DNA of 64,000 nucleotides from Maritimibacter sp. (GTDB lineage Bacteria > Pseudomonadota > Alphaproteobacteria > Rhodobacterales > Rhodobacteraceae). Positions 1 to 8,848 of the stretch are shown here, one piece after another; the stretch's first letter is position 1; each line of letters begins with the position of its first letter. The stretch is from contig NZNT01000015.1 in the NCBI GenBank assembly GCA_002695005.1, positions 248,001-312,000 on the forward strand, in the 5' to 3' direction. Under the pieces are notes generated by a model. It saw only the letters and a list, made by a program, of their open reading frames with translations. It ran no database searches and was not told the origin of the DNA. The position numbers and the translations under genes are program-made.

Positions 1-43
1 GAAGCACGCTTGCCCTTCTGGTCTGACCGACCGCCCACCTAAA

Positions 44-82
44 CAAAAAGCCCGTGCGCTCGGCGTGCGGGCCTTTTGTTTT
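44..82. terminator. Rho-independent terminator at the window start
   Basis: A GC-rich stem of nine pairs (two G-T wobbles) starting GCCCG and ending CGGGC is flanked by A and T runs, ending in CCTTTTGTTTT. It follows a TAA at 40-42 that closes one open frame reading in from the left edge, so it probably ends a gene lying outside the window. Only about 13 codons of that frame are visible, too few to name it. Confidence 0.75.
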
Positions 83-83
83 C

Positions 84-280
84 AATACGCCTGTTCCGTG
101 AGCATGGCGCCAGCGAGCAGATGCGGAAAGGGTCTTGGGCCGTGGCGCCCTGTTTGGCACCCCTATCCTCCAACGATCTGATCTGAATGCGTTTTTCTTG
201 ATCGCCTGCGCGGCCTACGCTTGCGTATCCTCCGACGATAACCGAGTCGCTGCGTCTCATAGGCGAAACCTCGCGCACTT
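84..280. other. Gene-poor stretch, no supported gene
   Basis: No open frame here has a credible start, codon use or family resemblance. The only structure I see is a 14-base near-direct repeat, TATCCTCCAACGAT at 164-177 and TATCCTCCGACGAT at 226-239 (one mismatch, 62-base period). It could be a decayed gene or a long leader. Confidence 0.4.
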
Positions 281-294
281 GTGACCTGCATCAA
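281..294 (+). promoter_or_regulatory. CRP/FNR-family operator (FnrL-like) upstream of a small ORF
   Basis: GTGAC-CTGC-ATCAA differs by one base from the FnrL/FNR pattern TTGAY-N4-RTCAA, and it also overlaps a TGTGA-N6-TCA CRP-like arrangement. Its centre lies about 39-41 bases before a start site that would fit a -10 like GATAAA at 314-319, the spacing of class II activation. The small ORF begins 59 bases downstream. The match is one site judged by eye. Confidence 0.4.
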
Positions 295-352
295 TGACAC
301 GGGGCAACAATTCGATAAAAGTGTCCCTATCCAAAAGCAGGGGACAGAAAAC

Positions 353-421
353 ATGCTTCGTATGTGGATCGCCACAGTACTCGGTTTTGCGGCTCTTTAC
401 GCGGTTGCTATCGCAGCCTGA
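353..421 (+). CDS. Small hydrophobic membrane peptide (22 aa), unrecognised
   Basis: ATG at 353 opens a 22-residue frame ending in TGA at 419-421. It has an arginine near the start and then an unbroken hydrophobic stretch (WIATVLGFAALYAVAIAA), enough for one transmembrane helix. An AGGGGAC ribosome-binding sequence sits 8-14 bases upstream. The frame lies between a CRP/FNR-like site and a strong terminator, so it looks like a complete monocistronic unit. I do not recognise a family; small single-helix oxidase subunits are one class with this shape, but that is only a guess. It could instead be part of a small RNA. Confidence 0.5.
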   Translation: MLRMWIATVLGFAALYAVAIAA

Positions 422-448
422 CGGAGAACAAACCAAAAAAGAAGAAAT

Positions 449-487
449 GGAGCGCTGGGATGGCAGTCCCGCGCTCCTTTCTTTTTT
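449..487 (+). terminator. Strong Rho-independent terminator
   Basis: GGAGCGC pairs with GCGCTCC, extended by GGGA/TCCC, and is followed by TTTCTTTTTT. It lies 28 bases after the stop of the 22-residue frame and 17 bases before the stop of the convergent membrane-protein gene, so it may serve both strands. Confidence 0.85.
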
Positions 488-503
488 GGGGCTCCGTGCG
501 CGA

Positions 504-821
504 TCAGTCGTGGCCTGAGTCCCGCATCACCCGCCCGAAATGCCATGACAGGACCAGCGCCATCACGAGGCCGCCGAGCGCGACTGCGATCAGATGCGCC
601 GTGCCGGTCCCGTCGAACCCTGCGACCGGACAGAGGAGCGCCCAGGCGGCGATGCCGTTCGCCGCGCCCCAGAGCACGTTGACCGCCGGGCGCGACATGC
701 CGACGCCGGGCGGCTTGGCGAAGGGCGAAGGGAAAGCGCGGCCCTGAATGCCCGCAATGAAATGCGGCAGCATGTTCACAAAGAACATGGCGCCGAAGAA
801 TTCTGCGATGAGCGTGCCCAT
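504..821 (-). CDS. Conserved small integral membrane protein (105 aa), unknown function
   Basis: This 105-residue protein has about three hydrophobic helices and the pattern PHFIxGIxGxxFPxPF followed by SRPAVNVLWG, which I associate with uncharacterised bacterial membrane proteins of this size. AGGAGGTG lies eight bases before the ATG at 821, an excellent ribosome-binding site. It follows pdhC on the same strand after about 107 bases and could be the last gene of that transcript, but nothing links it to pyruvate dehydrogenase. No E3 (lpd) gene occupies this position. Confidence 0.75.
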   Translation of the reverse strand: MGTLIAEFFGAMFFVNMLPHFIAGIQGRAFPSPFAKPPGVGMSRPAVNVLWGAANGIAAWALLCPVAGFDGTGTAHLIAVALGGLVMALVLSWHFGRVMRDSGHD

Positions 822-928
822 GGTTCACCTCCTGCGGATCAGGGTGGCTGGACCGCGGCTGTGGATCAAGCGATGAAAAAGGCCGCGCGGTCGCCCGCAC
901 GGCCCTGTTCAGACATGATGGCGGGCGC

Positions 929-2269
929 TCAGGCCAGCATCATCATCGGGTTTTCGAGGTTCTGGACGATCTGCTCAAGCAACTGCGCCCCGAGCGCCCC
1001 GTCGATGACCCGGTGATCGACCGACAGCGTGACGGACATGATCGTGGCCACCTCCACCGCGCCTTCGTCGTTGACCACCGGCTTCTTCACGCCCGCGCCG
1101 ACGGCGAGGATGCCGCCATGCGGCGGGTTGATGACCGCGTCGAAGTTGTCGATGCCGAACATGCCGAGGTTCGAGACCGCGAAGCTGCCGCCCTGATACT
1201 CATGCGGCGCGAGCTTGCGGTCGCGGGCGCGTGCGGCGAGGTCTTTCATCTCGGCAGACAGCGCCGACAGCGACTTCATGTCCGCGTCCTTGAGCACCGG
1301 GGTGAACAGCCCGCCCTCGATTGCCACGGCCACGGCAACGTCGGACGGTTTCAGCTTCAGCACCCGGTCGCCCGCCCAGACGGCATTGGCATCCGGGATC
1401 GCCTGAAGCGCCAGCGCCGAGGCCTTGATGATGAAGTCGTTGACCGACAGCTTCACGCCGCGCCCTTCGAGCTGCTTGTTGAGCTGCGAACGGAACTTGA
1501 GCAGCGCGTCGAGCCGGATGTCGCGGCGCAAGTAGAAGTGCGGGATCGTCTGCTTGGCTTCGGTCAGCCGCGCGGCGATCGTCTTGCGCATCCCGTCGAG
1601 CTTGACCTCTTCGAACTCGCGCCCTTCGTACATCTTGAGCACGGTCTCGGCGCCCATGCCGGTGGGCATGGAGCCGCCACCGCCTGCTGCCGGTGCGGCC
1701 GCAGGTTTCGCCTCGTCCTTGGCCGGAGCGGCAGAGGGCTTGGCGTCCAGCACGTCGGCCTTGACGATCCGGCCCTTGGGACCGGTGCCCTTGATCTGGG
1801 AGAGGTCGAGTCCCTTGTCCTTGGCGATCCGGCGCGCGAGCGGCGAGGCGAAGATGCGCTCTCCTTTGCCGTCGGTAGGGGCCGGGATCGGGCCGGTGGA
1901 TTGCGGGGCAGGGGTCTCGGCCTTGCCCGGGTCGGGCGTTGCCGTATTGGGGCTCGCTTGTGCTTCGGTCGGGGCCTTTTCATCGGCGCTTCCGCCAGAG
2001 CTGTCGCCGATGTCGTCGGCGCTCTCACCCTCTTCGAGCAGCACGGCGATGGGCGTGTTCACCTTCACGCCTTCGGTGCCGCCTTCGATCAAGATCTTGC
2101 CGATCACGCCTTCGTCGACGGCTTCGAATTCCATCGTCGCCTTGTCGGTCTCGATCTCGGCCAGCAGGTCACCGGAGGAGACTTCGTCACCCTCCTTGAC
2201 CAGCCACTTGGCGAGCGTGCCTTCCTCCATCGTGGGAGACAGCGCGGGCATCAGGATTTCCGTGGGCAT
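929..2269 (-). CDS. pdhC: Pyruvate dehydrogenase E2 (dihydrolipoamide acetyltransferase)
   Basis: E2 transfers acetyl groups from E1 to CoA through a swinging lipoyl arm and forms the core of the cytoplasmic complex. The 446 residues show an N-terminal lipoyl domain (about 1-77, lipoylated Lys43 in [10 protein letters not shown]), an Ala/Pro-rich linker, an E3-binding domain (about 138-173), a second linker, and a catalytic domain from about 215 with the active-site DHRVIDG (His419, Asp423). It is the promoter-distal of three dehydrogenase genes, 12 bases after pdhB. The lipoyl domain is almost identical to the one on E1-beta. Confidence 0.97.
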   Translation of the reverse strand: MPTEILMPALSPTMEEGTLAKWLVKEGDEVSSGDLLAEIETDKATMEFEAVDEGVIGKILIEGGTEGVKVNTPIAVLLEEGESADDIGDSSGGSADEKAPTEAQASPNTATPDPGKAETPAPQSTGPIPAPTDGKGERIFASPLARRIAKDKGLDLSQIKGTGPKGRIVKADVLDAKPSAAPAKDEAKPAAAPAAGGGGSMPTGMGAETVLKMYEGREFEEVKLDGMRKTIAARLTEAKQTIPHFYLRRDIRLDALLKFRSQLNKQLEGRGVKLSVNDFIIKASALALQAIPDANAVWAGDRVLKLKPSDVAVAVAIEGGLFTPVLKDADMKSLSALSAEMKDLAARARDRKLAPHEYQGGSFAVSNLGMFGIDNFDAVINPPHGGILAVGAGVKKPVVNDEGAVEVATIMSVTLSVDHRVIDGALGAQLLEQIVQNLENPMMMLA

Positions 2270-2281
2270 ACTGCGCGCTCC

Positions 2282-3685
2282 TTACTTGTAGGTGACGGTT
2301 TTCACCGCCTCGATCACCTCGTCGGTCGTGACGAGGGCGTGTTTTTCGAGGTTGGCGGCATAAGGCATCGGAACATCTTTGCCCGTGCAGTTGATGACCG
2401 GCGCGTCGAGATAGTCGAACGCCTGCTGCATCAGGACCGAGGAGATGTAGCTCCCGATCGACGGGGTGGGCCAGCCTTCCTCGACGGTCACGCAGCGGTT
2501 GGTCTTCTTGACGCTCTCGATGACGGTCTTGGTGTCCATCGGGCGCAGCGTGCGCAGGTCGATGACCTCGGCGGAAATTCCGTCCTTGCCGAGCAGTTCG
2601 GCCGCCTCAAGCGCGTATTTCATGCCAATGCCGAAAGACACGATGGTCACGTCGTCGCCCTTTTGCCAGATGCGGGCCTTGCCGAAGGGAATCGCATAGT
2701 CGTCAAGTTCCGGCACCTCGAAGGACTGGCCGTAAAGCAGCTCGTTCTCGAGGAAGACAACGGGCGTGTCGCCCTTGATCGCGGTCTTGAGAAGGCCCTT
2801 CGCGTCAGCCGCCGAATAGGGCATTGCGACGTGCAGCCCGGGGATCTGCGCGTACCACGCGGCATAGTCCTGCGAGTGTTGCGCGGCCACGCGGGCGGCG
2901 GCACCGTTGGGGCCACGGAACACGACCGGCACGCTCATTTGACCGCCGGACATGTAGCGCGTCTTGGCGGCGGTGTTGAGGATGTGGTCGATGGCCTGCA
3001 TCGCGAAGTTGAAGGTCATGAACTCGACGATGGGCCGGAGCGTTCCCATGGCAGCCCCGGTCGCGAGACCGGCAAAACCATGCTCGGTGATCGGGGTGTC
3101 GATCACGCGCTTGGCCCCGAATTCGTCGAGCAGCCCTTGGGTCACCTTGTAGGCGCCTTCGTATTCAGCGACTTCCTCGCCCATTACGAAGACCGCCTCG
3201 TCCGAGCGCATCTCCTCGGCCATCGCGTCGCGCAGCGCTTCGCGGACCGTCTGGGACTTGAAGGTCGTGCCTTCGGGCACCTCGGGGTCCTCGACGGGCT
3301 CCGGCTCGGGAACCGAAGCGGCGGGCTGGGTCGACATCGGCTTGGCCGTGTCGGTGTCGTCGAGGCTGGCACCGCTGTCGGCCGCCGGAGCTTCACTCGC
3401 GGGAGCCGCCTTCGCGCCACTGTCGATGTCGGAGGCGCTCTCGCCCTCTTCCAGCAGGACCGCGATGGGCGTGTTCACCTTGACGCCCTCGGTGCCGGCG
3501 TCGATCAGGATCTTGCCGATGGTGCCTTCGTCGACGGCCTCGAACTCCATCGTCGCCTTGTCGGTTTCGATTTCCGCGAGAATGTCGCCGGAGGAGACTT
3601 CGTCCCCCTCCTTCACGAGCCATTTCGCCAGCGTGCCCTCTTCCATCGTCGGGCTGAGCGCGGGCATGAGAATTTCCGTGGTCAT
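2282..3685 (-). CDS. pdhB: Pyruvate dehydrogenase E1 beta subunit with N-terminal lipoyl domain
   Basis: With E1-alpha this subunit decarboxylates pyruvate using thiamine diphosphate and acetylates lipoyl groups. The start is the ATG at 3685, since upstream in-frame codons give a non-homologous tail. The 467-residue product has a lipoyl domain at about 1-77 (Lys43), an Ala/Pro/acidic linker to about 140, then the E1-beta transketolase domain beginning near [14 protein letters not shown]. The extra lipoyl domain is typical of alphaproteobacterial E1-beta and makes it longer than the usual ~330 residues. It lies between pdhA (22-base gap) and pdhC. Confidence 0.97.
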   Translation of the reverse strand: MTTEILMPALSPTMEEGTLAKWLVKEGDEVSSGDILAEIETDKATMEFEAVDEGTIGKILIDAGTEGVKVNTPIAVLLEEGESASDIDSGAKAAPASEAPAADSGASLDDTDTAKPMSTQPAASVPEPEPVEDPEVPEGTTFKSQTVREALRDAMAEEMRSDEAVFVMGEEVAEYEGAYKVTQGLLDEFGAKRVIDTPITEHGFAGLATGAAMGTLRPIVEFMTFNFAMQAIDHILNTAAKTRYMSGGQMSVPVVFRGPNGAAARVAAQHSQDYAAWYAQIPGLHVAMPYSAADAKGLLKTAIKGDTPVVFLENELLYGQSFEVPELDDYAIPFGKARIWQKGDDVTIVSFGIGMKYALEAAELLGKDGISAEVIDLRTLRPMDTKTVIESVKKTNRCVTVEEGWPTPSIGSYISSVLMQQAFDYLDAPVINCTGKDVPMPYAANLEKHALVTTDEVIEAVKTVTYK

Positions 3686-3707
3686 GTCTGTCTGTCCTCC
3701 CGGGGGC

Positions 3708-4697
3708 TTACGCGTAAATGTCGGTCCAGAGCTCGTCGAGCGACGGCTCCGGGCTTTCGCGCGCAAATTCCGCGGCTTCGTTCACGATCTGCTTGATTTC
3801 CTTGTCGACCGCCTTGAGGTCGTCTTCGCTCGCATGCTTGCCCTGAAGCAGCAGGTCGCGGACGTTCTCGATAGGGTCTTTCTCGTCGCGCATCTTCTGC
3901 ACTTCCTCGCGGGTCCGGTATTTCGCCGGGTCCGACATGGAGTGACCGCGGTAGCGGTAGGTCTTCATCTCGAGGATGTAGGGGCCCTTGCCGGCGCGGC
4001 AGTGGGCGATGGCCTTTTCGCCGGCGGCTTTCACGGCGAGCACGTCCATCCCGTCGACTTCCTCGCCCTCGATCCCGTAGGCCGCGCCGCGTTCCCAAAG
4101 GGACGGCGACTTGGTGGAGCGTTTCACGGCGGTGCCCATGGCGTACTGGTTGTTCTCGATCACGAAGACAACTGGCAGGTCCCAGAGCTCGGCCATGTTG
4201 TAGGTCTCGGCGACCTGGCCCTGGTTGGCCGCGCCGTCCCCAAAGTAGGTGAAGGTCACGCGGTCGTTGCCGAGGTACTTGTCCGCGAAGGCGAGGCCCG
4301 CGCCGATCGGCACCTGTGCGCCGACGATGCCGTGCCCACCGTAGAAATGCTTCTCGGTGGAGAACATGTGCATCGAGCCGCCCTTGCCCTTGGAGTAGCC
4401 GCCCTCGCGGCCCGTAAGCTCGGCCATGACGCCCTTGGGGTCCATGCCGCAGGCGAGCATATGGCCGTGGTCACGGTAGGAGGTCACGCGCTTGTCGCCC
4501 TCGTCCGCGGCGGCCTCGAGGCCTACGACCACGGCTTCCTGACCGATGTAGAGATGGCAGAACCCGCCGATCAATCCCATGCCGTACAGTTGGCCGGCCT
4601 TTTCCTCGAATCGCCGGATGAGCAGCATCTCGCGGTAGTACTCGAGCAGTTCTTCCTTGGATGTGTTTGATTTCTTGGCGCTTTTGGCGGTCGCCAT
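3708..4697 (-). CDS. pdhA: Pyruvate dehydrogenase E1 alpha subunit
   Basis: This is the thiamine-diphosphate-binding half of E1, linking glycolysis to the TCA cycle. The 329-residue protein carries the ThDP motif starting GDGAANQG (from residue 153) and ending in ENN (181-183), and the conserved loop [11 protein letters not shown]. The ATG at 4697 is chosen over upstream frame because GGAGGAG lies just ahead and the product then has family length. It is the first gene of pdhA-pdhB-pdhC. A perfect inverted repeat lies 27 bases upstream and is a likely operator. Confidence 0.97.
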   Translation of the reverse strand: MATAKSAKKSNTSKEELLEYYREMLLIRRFEEKAGQLYGMGLIGGFCHLYIGQEAVVVGLEAAADEGDKRVTSYRDHGHMLACGMDPKGVMAELTGREGGYSKGKGGSMHMFSTEKHFYGGHGIVGAQVPIGAGLAFADKYLGNDRVTFTYFGDGAANQGQVAETYNMAELWDLPVVFVIENNQYAMGTAVKRSTKSPSLWERGAAYGIEGEEVDGMDVLAVKAAGEKAIAHCRAGKGPYILEMKTYRYRGHSMSDPAKYRTREEVQKMRDEKDPIENVRDLLLQGKHASEDDLKAVDKEIKQIVNEAAEFARESPEPSLDELWTDIYA

Positions 4698-4723
4698 GAG
4701 GCCTCTCCTCCGCGGTTCCAAAT

Positions 4724-4743
4724 ATAGTTTAGTGTTAAACTAT
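4724..4743. promoter_or_regulatory. Perfect palindromic operator upstream of pdhA
   Basis: ATAGTTTA-GTGT-TAAACTAT is a perfect 8-base inverted repeat with a four-base spacer in an AT-rich island, 27 bases before the pdhA start. Its size and symmetry fit a dimeric regulator such as the MarR or GntR families. Which protein binds is not shown by the sequence, and no regulator gene is adjacent. Confidence 0.6.
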
Positions 4744-4931
4744 CTAATAAACCAAAACGGGCCTCGATGCGAGCCTCGATTTGACGCACCGTCACACACG
4801 CTATCCGGCCCGGTATGGCGCGACCAGATTGTGCGGCTTTGCCGCGCTTGGCAAGCACGTCGGCACCGAGGTGCCGCCGTGCGATGAAGGGGGCCAGCCC
4901 CCTTGCGGCCGTTTCGGGGAAACGGCCTTTA

Positions 4932-4959
4932 CCCCCGAAGTATTTGAGGAACGAAGAAG
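4932..4959 (-). repeat. Gene-end repeat, copy A (after ftsB)
   Basis: On the ftsB coding strand this reads CTTCTTCGTTCC, then AAATACTTCGGGGG with a short insert, starting four bases after the ftsB stop. It is followed by two GC-rich hairpins (GGCCGTTTC/GAAACGGCC and GGGGGC/GCCCCC). A closely matching copy abuts the stop codon of the DUF1638 gene at 50281-50308. I take it as an interspersed gene-end element that may act as a 3' processing or termination signal. Confidence 0.55.
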
Positions 4960-4963
4960 CGGA

Positions 4964-5335
4964 TCAGCGCAGAACCACCTCGTCCGCGCGCACGAGGCCC
5001 AACACGTCGCGGGCCTGCTGGTCGAGGAGATCGAGGTCGAGGTAGTCGTCGGAAATGCGCCGGGTCTTGTTCTGAAGTGCCGCAATCTCGGCTGCGAGCC
5101 GGTCACGTTCCTTGGTCAGCGCCTGTGCTTCGGCGTCGATGCGAACGCGGTGAAACAGGCCGTAGTCCCCCTGAACGGAGGCGAAGGTGAAATAGGTGCC
5201 GGCCGAGATGAGCCCCAGAAGATAGAGCACACCGCCAAATCCGGTTTGTCTGCGTAGACCGCGCACGGGGTTCGCCCCTCGAATGAATGTCTGCCTCAGT
5301 GCGCCTCTGGCGGGCGCTATCCTCATGTATGCCAC
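4964..5335 (-). CDS. ftsB: FtsB/DivIC-family cell division protein
   Basis: FtsB-type proteins join FtsL and FtsQ in the divisome at the inner membrane. The sequence shows a short cytoplasmic tail, one transmembrane helix (FGGVLYLLGLISAGTYFTFA), the roseobacter-typical VQGDYGLF, then a coiled coil rich in Ala/Glu/Leu and a conserved C-terminal QARDVLGLVRADE. The longest frame begins with GTG at 5335 (123 aa). A GTG at 5269 with GAGGGG upstream would give about 101 residues, nearer the family length and possibly the true start. The gene lies upstream of pdhA on the same strand. Confidence 0.85.
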   Translation of the reverse strand: MAYMRIAPARGALRQTFIRGANPVRGLRRQTGFGGVLYLLGLISAGTYFTFASVQGDYGLFHRVRIDAEAQALTKERDRLAAEIAALQNKTRRISDDYLDLDLLDQQARDVLGLVRADEVVLR

Positions 5336-5454
5336 AGGTGATTCGCTCTGTGAATCCCCAATGATTCGATCCGGCGGAATTTGGCGGATGCCGTGACGGG
5401 ACGGCTTTTCGTGGTGTGGCGCGGCGCGTTAGGCTCCTCGCAGGAGGACATGCC

Positions 5455-7068
5455 ATGACTGTTGCCCCGCGCACATCTCTCGCCACACACGAGGTCGAGA
5501 ACCAGCCGGGCCCGCCCGAGGCCCGGGATCTGTGGACGAGTGACGGCGCGCTGCGCGATCACCTGCGCGCTGCTGGCGGGCGCGAAGACCCTGCGGCTGC
5601 CGCGGGTGCGGTGTTCGGGTCCGCATCGCTCAGGGCTGCCGGAGAGGCCGCGCGGGCGTATCCGCCCGAACTGAGGCTTTTCGACCGGGCCGGTCGGCGG
5701 CTCGACGAAGTGGTCTTTCACCCCGGATATCATGAGGTCATGCAGGCGGGCATGGCGGCGGGCTATGCCAATGTCGCCTGGGACGGCGCGCCGGGTGGCC
5801 ACGCGACCCATGCCGCGCTGGTCTATATGCTGAGTCAGGTCGAGCCGGGGATCTGCTGTCCGCTCACCATGACCTATGCCGCCGTGCCTGCACTTTCGGC
5901 TGATCCCGCATTGCAGGCGGTTTGGGCGCCTAAGCTTACCGGTGGCGCCTACGACCCTGCGATCGCGCCGGTGGGCGCGAAGCGCTCGGCCACGATGGGC
6001 ATGGCGATGACCGAGAAGCAGGGCGGCTCGGACGTGCGCGCGAACACGACACGCGCCGAACCGGACGGGGACATGTGGCGACTGACGGGCCACAAATGGT
6101 TCTGCTCTGCGCCCATGTCTGACGGATTTCTGACGCTCGCCTATACGGACGCGGGGCTCACCTGTTTCCTCGTCCCACGCTGGACCGAAGACGGGCGGAA
6201 CCCGATCCAGATCCAGCGGCTCAAGGACAAGCTGGGCAACAAGGCGAATGCGTCCTCCGAGATCGAGTATCACGGGGCGCTTGCGCATAAGCTGGGAGAG
6301 GACGGGCGCGGGGTCGCCACGATCATCGAGATGGTGCATCACACGCGGCTCGACACGGCGATGGCGCCCGCGGGCCTGATGCGCGCGGCGTTGGTGGAGG
6401 CCAAGCACTGGGTCGAGGGGCGGCGCACGTTCCAGAAGCGGCTCATCGACCAGCCGTTGATGCGGTCCGTCATGGCGGACCTCGCGTTGGAATGGGAAGG
6501 GGCGCTGGCGCTGGGGATGCGCGCCGCGCGGGCGTTTGACGGTGACGCGGCGGAGGACCGGGCCTTCGCGCGCATCAGCGTGGCGCTGGCCAAGTTCCTC
6601 TCGAACAAGCGCTGCGGGCCGGTGATCCTCGAGGCGATGGAGTGCCTCGGTGGTATGGGTTACGTCGAAGAGACGCCGATGCCGATGCTTTATCGCGAGG
6701 CGCCGCTCAATTCGATCTGGGAAGGGTCGGGCAATGTGATCTGCCTGGATATCCTGAGAACGCTGGCGCGGGAGCCTCTGGCGGCCGAAACGCTGCGGGC
6801 CGAGTTGGAGGCCGCGACCGGGGCGGACCGACGTTACGATGCTGCGCTCAAGGCCCATGTCGAACGCTGGCCCGGTTTGCCGGAGGAGGGCGAGGCACGG
6901 TGGTTCGCCGAACGTCTGGCCGTGCTGCTTGCCGCCTCGGTCCTGATCCGGGGTGGCAACGCGGCGGTGGCGGACGGCTGGGTCGCCACACGGGTCGAGG
7001 GCGCGCGTGGCATGGTGCCCGGCGCGGTGGCCGGGCTTGATACCGAAGCGTTGATCGCGCGGATCTGA
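5455..7068 (+). CDS. AidB-like acyl-CoA dehydrogenase family protein
   Basis: The 537-residue flavoprotein belongs to the long acyl-CoA dehydrogenase branch that includes AidB of the alkylation response. Seen in the sequence are the FAD-contact stretch GMAMTEKQGGSDVRANTT, a conserved CPLTMTYAA segment, and the C-terminal motif ECLGGMGYVEE followed by LNSIWEGSGNV. AidB proteins are about 540 residues, which matches. The ATG at 5455 follows AGGAGG by seven bases. It stands alone, divergent from ftsB. The native substrate is uncertain, and no Ada-like regulatory site was recognised. Confidence 0.88.
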   Translation: MTVAPRTSLATHEVENQPGPPEARDLWTSDGALRDHLRAAGGREDPAAAAGAVFGSASLRAAGEAARAYPPELRLFDRAGRRLDEVVFHPGYHEVMQAGMAAGYANVAWDGAPGGHATHAALVYMLSQVEPGICCPLTMTYAAVPALSADPALQAVWAPKLTGGAYDPAIAPVGAKRSATMGMAMTEKQGGSDVRANTTRAEPDGDMWRLTGHKWFCSAPMSDGFLTLAYTDAGLTCFLVPRWTEDGRNPIQIQRLKDKLGNKANASSEIEYHGALAHKLGEDGRGVATIIEMVHHTRLDTAMAPAGLMRAALVEAKHWVEGRRTFQKRLIDQPLMRSVMADLALEWEGALALGMRAARAFDGDAAEDRAFARISVALAKFLSNKRCGPVILEAMECLGGMGYVEETPMPMLYREAPLNSIWEGSGNVICLDILRTLAREPLAAETLRAELEAATGADRRYDAALKAHVERWPGLPEEGEARWFAERLAVLLAASVLIRGGNAAVADGWVATRVEGARGMVPGAVAGLDTEALIARI

Positions 7069-7087
7069 GCGGCGCGCGCCCCTCAGC

Positions 7088-7978
7088 TCAGGTGATCGAA
7101 GCCGCGTAGATCGAGTCGATGGCGCCCGCGATGGCCGCGTTGAACTCCGCATCCGACTGTTTGGCGGAAAGCCCTTCGGTCAATGCGCGCGAGAAGCTGG
7201 CGATCATGCCCTCGTTCTTGGCGAGTTTCTCGTTCGCCTCGTCACGTTCATAGCCGCCTGACAGGGCCACCACGCGGATCACGCGCGGATGCGCGATGAG
7301 CGGCGCATAGAGATTGGCGAGCGTGGGCAGGGTCAGCTTGAGCATGATGTCCTGGCCCTCTGCCAGCGTGTCGAGCTGATGGACGATCTCATTGAGGAGC
7401 ATGTCCTCGGCCTCGGCCTTGTCGTCGATGGAAATCGTGACCTCCGGCTCCAAGATCGGGACGAGGCCCTTGGCGAGGATCTGTTTGCCCACCTCGAACT
7501 GCTGCTCAACGATGGCCTTGATGCCGCCGGGGTTCGCCGCCGAGACGACCGAGCGCATCTTGGTGCCGAATATGCCCTTCTCGTTCGCGCGGTCGAGCAG
7601 CGCGTCCAGATCGGGCAGTGGTTTCATGAGCTGAACGCCGTTTTCCTCGGCCTTGAGCCCCTTGTCCACTTTCAGGAACGGAACGACGCCGCGCTCTTCC
7701 CACAGGTATTGCGCAGCAGGCTTCCCGTCGATCTCGCGCTCCATGGTCTTTTCGAACAGGATCGCACCGACTACTTTCTCGCCTGAAAAGGCCGGGGCCT
7801 GTGCGATGCGCGAGCGCATCTGGTGGATGAGGTCGAACATCTCGTCCTCGGACGCATATTCATCCTCTTCGATTCCATAAAGGCGCAGTGCCTTGGGGGT
7901 CGATCCGCCGGACTGGTCGAGCGCGGCGATGAAGCCCTTGCCGCTTTTCATCTGGGCGAGTTGGTCTGCATTGGCCAT
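7088..7978 (-). CDS. Class I fructose-bisphosphate aldolase
   Basis: This enzyme cleaves fructose-1,6-bisphosphate to dihydroxyacetone phosphate and glyceraldehyde-3-phosphate by a Schiff base, independent of metal. The 296-residue product has N-terminal [13 protein letters not shown], the conserved GAILFEKTM, and the Schiff-base lysine in IMLKLTLPT (Lys214). The ATG at 7978 follows AGGGGAT. The length matches the class I bacterial family typified by staphylococcal Fda. It lies near pgk on the same strand, consistent with a glycolytic neighbourhood, and converges on the AidB-like gene. Confidence 0.93.
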   Translation of the reverse strand: MANADQLAQMKSGKGFIAALDQSGGSTPKALRLYGIEEDEYASEDEMFDLIHQMRSRIAQAPAFSGEKVVGAILFEKTMEREIDGKPAAQYLWEERGVVPFLKVDKGLKAEENGVQLMKPLPDLDALLDRANEKGIFGTKMRSVVSAANPGGIKAIVEQQFEVGKQILAKGLVPILEPEVTISIDDKAEAEDMLLNEIVHQLDTLAEGQDIMLKLTLPTLANLYAPLIAHPRVIRVVALSGGYERDEANEKLAKNEGMIASFSRALTEGLSAKQSDAEFNAAIAGAIDSIYAASIT

Positions 7979-8074
7979 TGCGTATCCCCTGTCGGTCGGT
8001 GTGTCTGGCCACTTGGTAAGTGGTCGCGCGCGCAGGTGCAATTCTGGTCGCGCTAACGCACAGGGGAATAGCGC

Positions 8075-8848
8075 TCAGTTCCGGCGGCCCCAGAAAAAGC
8101 CGTTCATGCGGGAGAGCAGACCGCGCGGGGTGAGCCGGGCCGAAAAGGCGATGATCTTGGGCATGAGGCCCGGGGTCACGCTGCGTTTGCCGGACTTGAG
8201 CGCGCGCCAGCCTGCGGCGGCCACGGTGTCGGCGGTCGGCATCGGCATGACGGTTGTGAGCCAGGTCTTGTCCAGCCCGGCCGCGTCGAAGAACCCGGTG
8301 CGGGTGGGGCCGGGGCAGAGCGCGGTGACGGTGATACCGTCGCGCTTGCACTCGTAATGGACAGCGTCCGACAGGGACAGGACGTACGCTTTGCTGGCGT
8401 GATAGATCGCCATCGAGGGCGCGGGCATCACGGCAGCGAGCGAAGCGACGTTGAGCACCTGTCCCCGCACGCCGCGCTCGCGGAAGTCGAACAGCGCGCG
8501 CTGGAGAAGTTCGGTATGGGCCACCACGTTGAGCGCGACAGAGCCGCGCTCGCGCGCGTTGCCTGCCGTAGCGAACCGCCCGTGGACGCCTATGCCTGCG
8601 TTATTGACGAGGAGGTCGATGTCGCGTCCGTCGCTGGCCTGGTCCCACAACGTATCCGCCGCACCGGGTTGCGAAAGATCGGCAGTGACGACAACGACGT
8701 CGGTGGACAGCTCCGCAGCGAGCGCGTCCAGTTCTTCCGTCCGGCGGGCCGAGATCACGAGGTTCCAGCCGTCAGCCGCCGCAAGCCTTGCGAATTCCCG
8801 GCCCAGCCCGGAGGAGGCCCCGGTGATCAGCGCCCAGCCTTTGGTCAT
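8075..8848 (-). CDS. Short-chain dehydrogenase/reductase (SDR)
   Basis: This is a 257-residue NAD(P)-dependent oxidoreductase of the classical SDR fold. Visible motifs are the Rossmann glycine turn TGASSGLG near residue 9, NNAG in strand 4, the catalytic serine in LNVASLAAV and the catalytic pair YHASK. The C-terminus carries an extension ([15 protein letters not shown]) common in the DltE-like group. Its ATG overlaps the pgk stop as ATGA, so it is translationally coupled to pgk. The substrate cannot be told from sequence. Confidence 0.9.
   Translation of the reverse strand: MTKGWALITGASSGLGREFARLAAADGWNLVISARRTEELDALAAELSTDVVVVTADLSQPGAADTLWDQASDGRDIDLLVNNAGIGVHGRFATAGNARERGSVALNVVAHTELLQRALFDFRERGVRGQVLNVASLAAVMPAPSMAIYHASKAYVLSLSDAVHYECKRDGITVTALCPGPTRTGFFDAAGLDKTWLTTVMPMPTADTVAAAGWRALKSGKRSVTPGLMPKIIAFSARLTPRGLLSRMNGFFWGRRN

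Noticed and set aside
163-375. A 70-codon minus-strand frame in the gene-poor start
   Set aside because: It has no ribosome site, an Arg-rich irregular sequence and overlaps the CRP/FNR-like site and the small plus-strand unit.
1013-3796. A 927-codon open frame on the plus strand
   Set aside because: It is exactly antisense to pdhB and pdhC, is dominated by His, Arg, Gly and Asp as expected of a shadow frame in GC-rich DNA, and shows no domain.
5323-7152. A 609-codon minus-strand frame
   Set aside because: Antisense shadow of the AidB-like gene, whose motifs and ribosome site are clear; the shadow is Arg/Pro/His-rich with no recognisable family.
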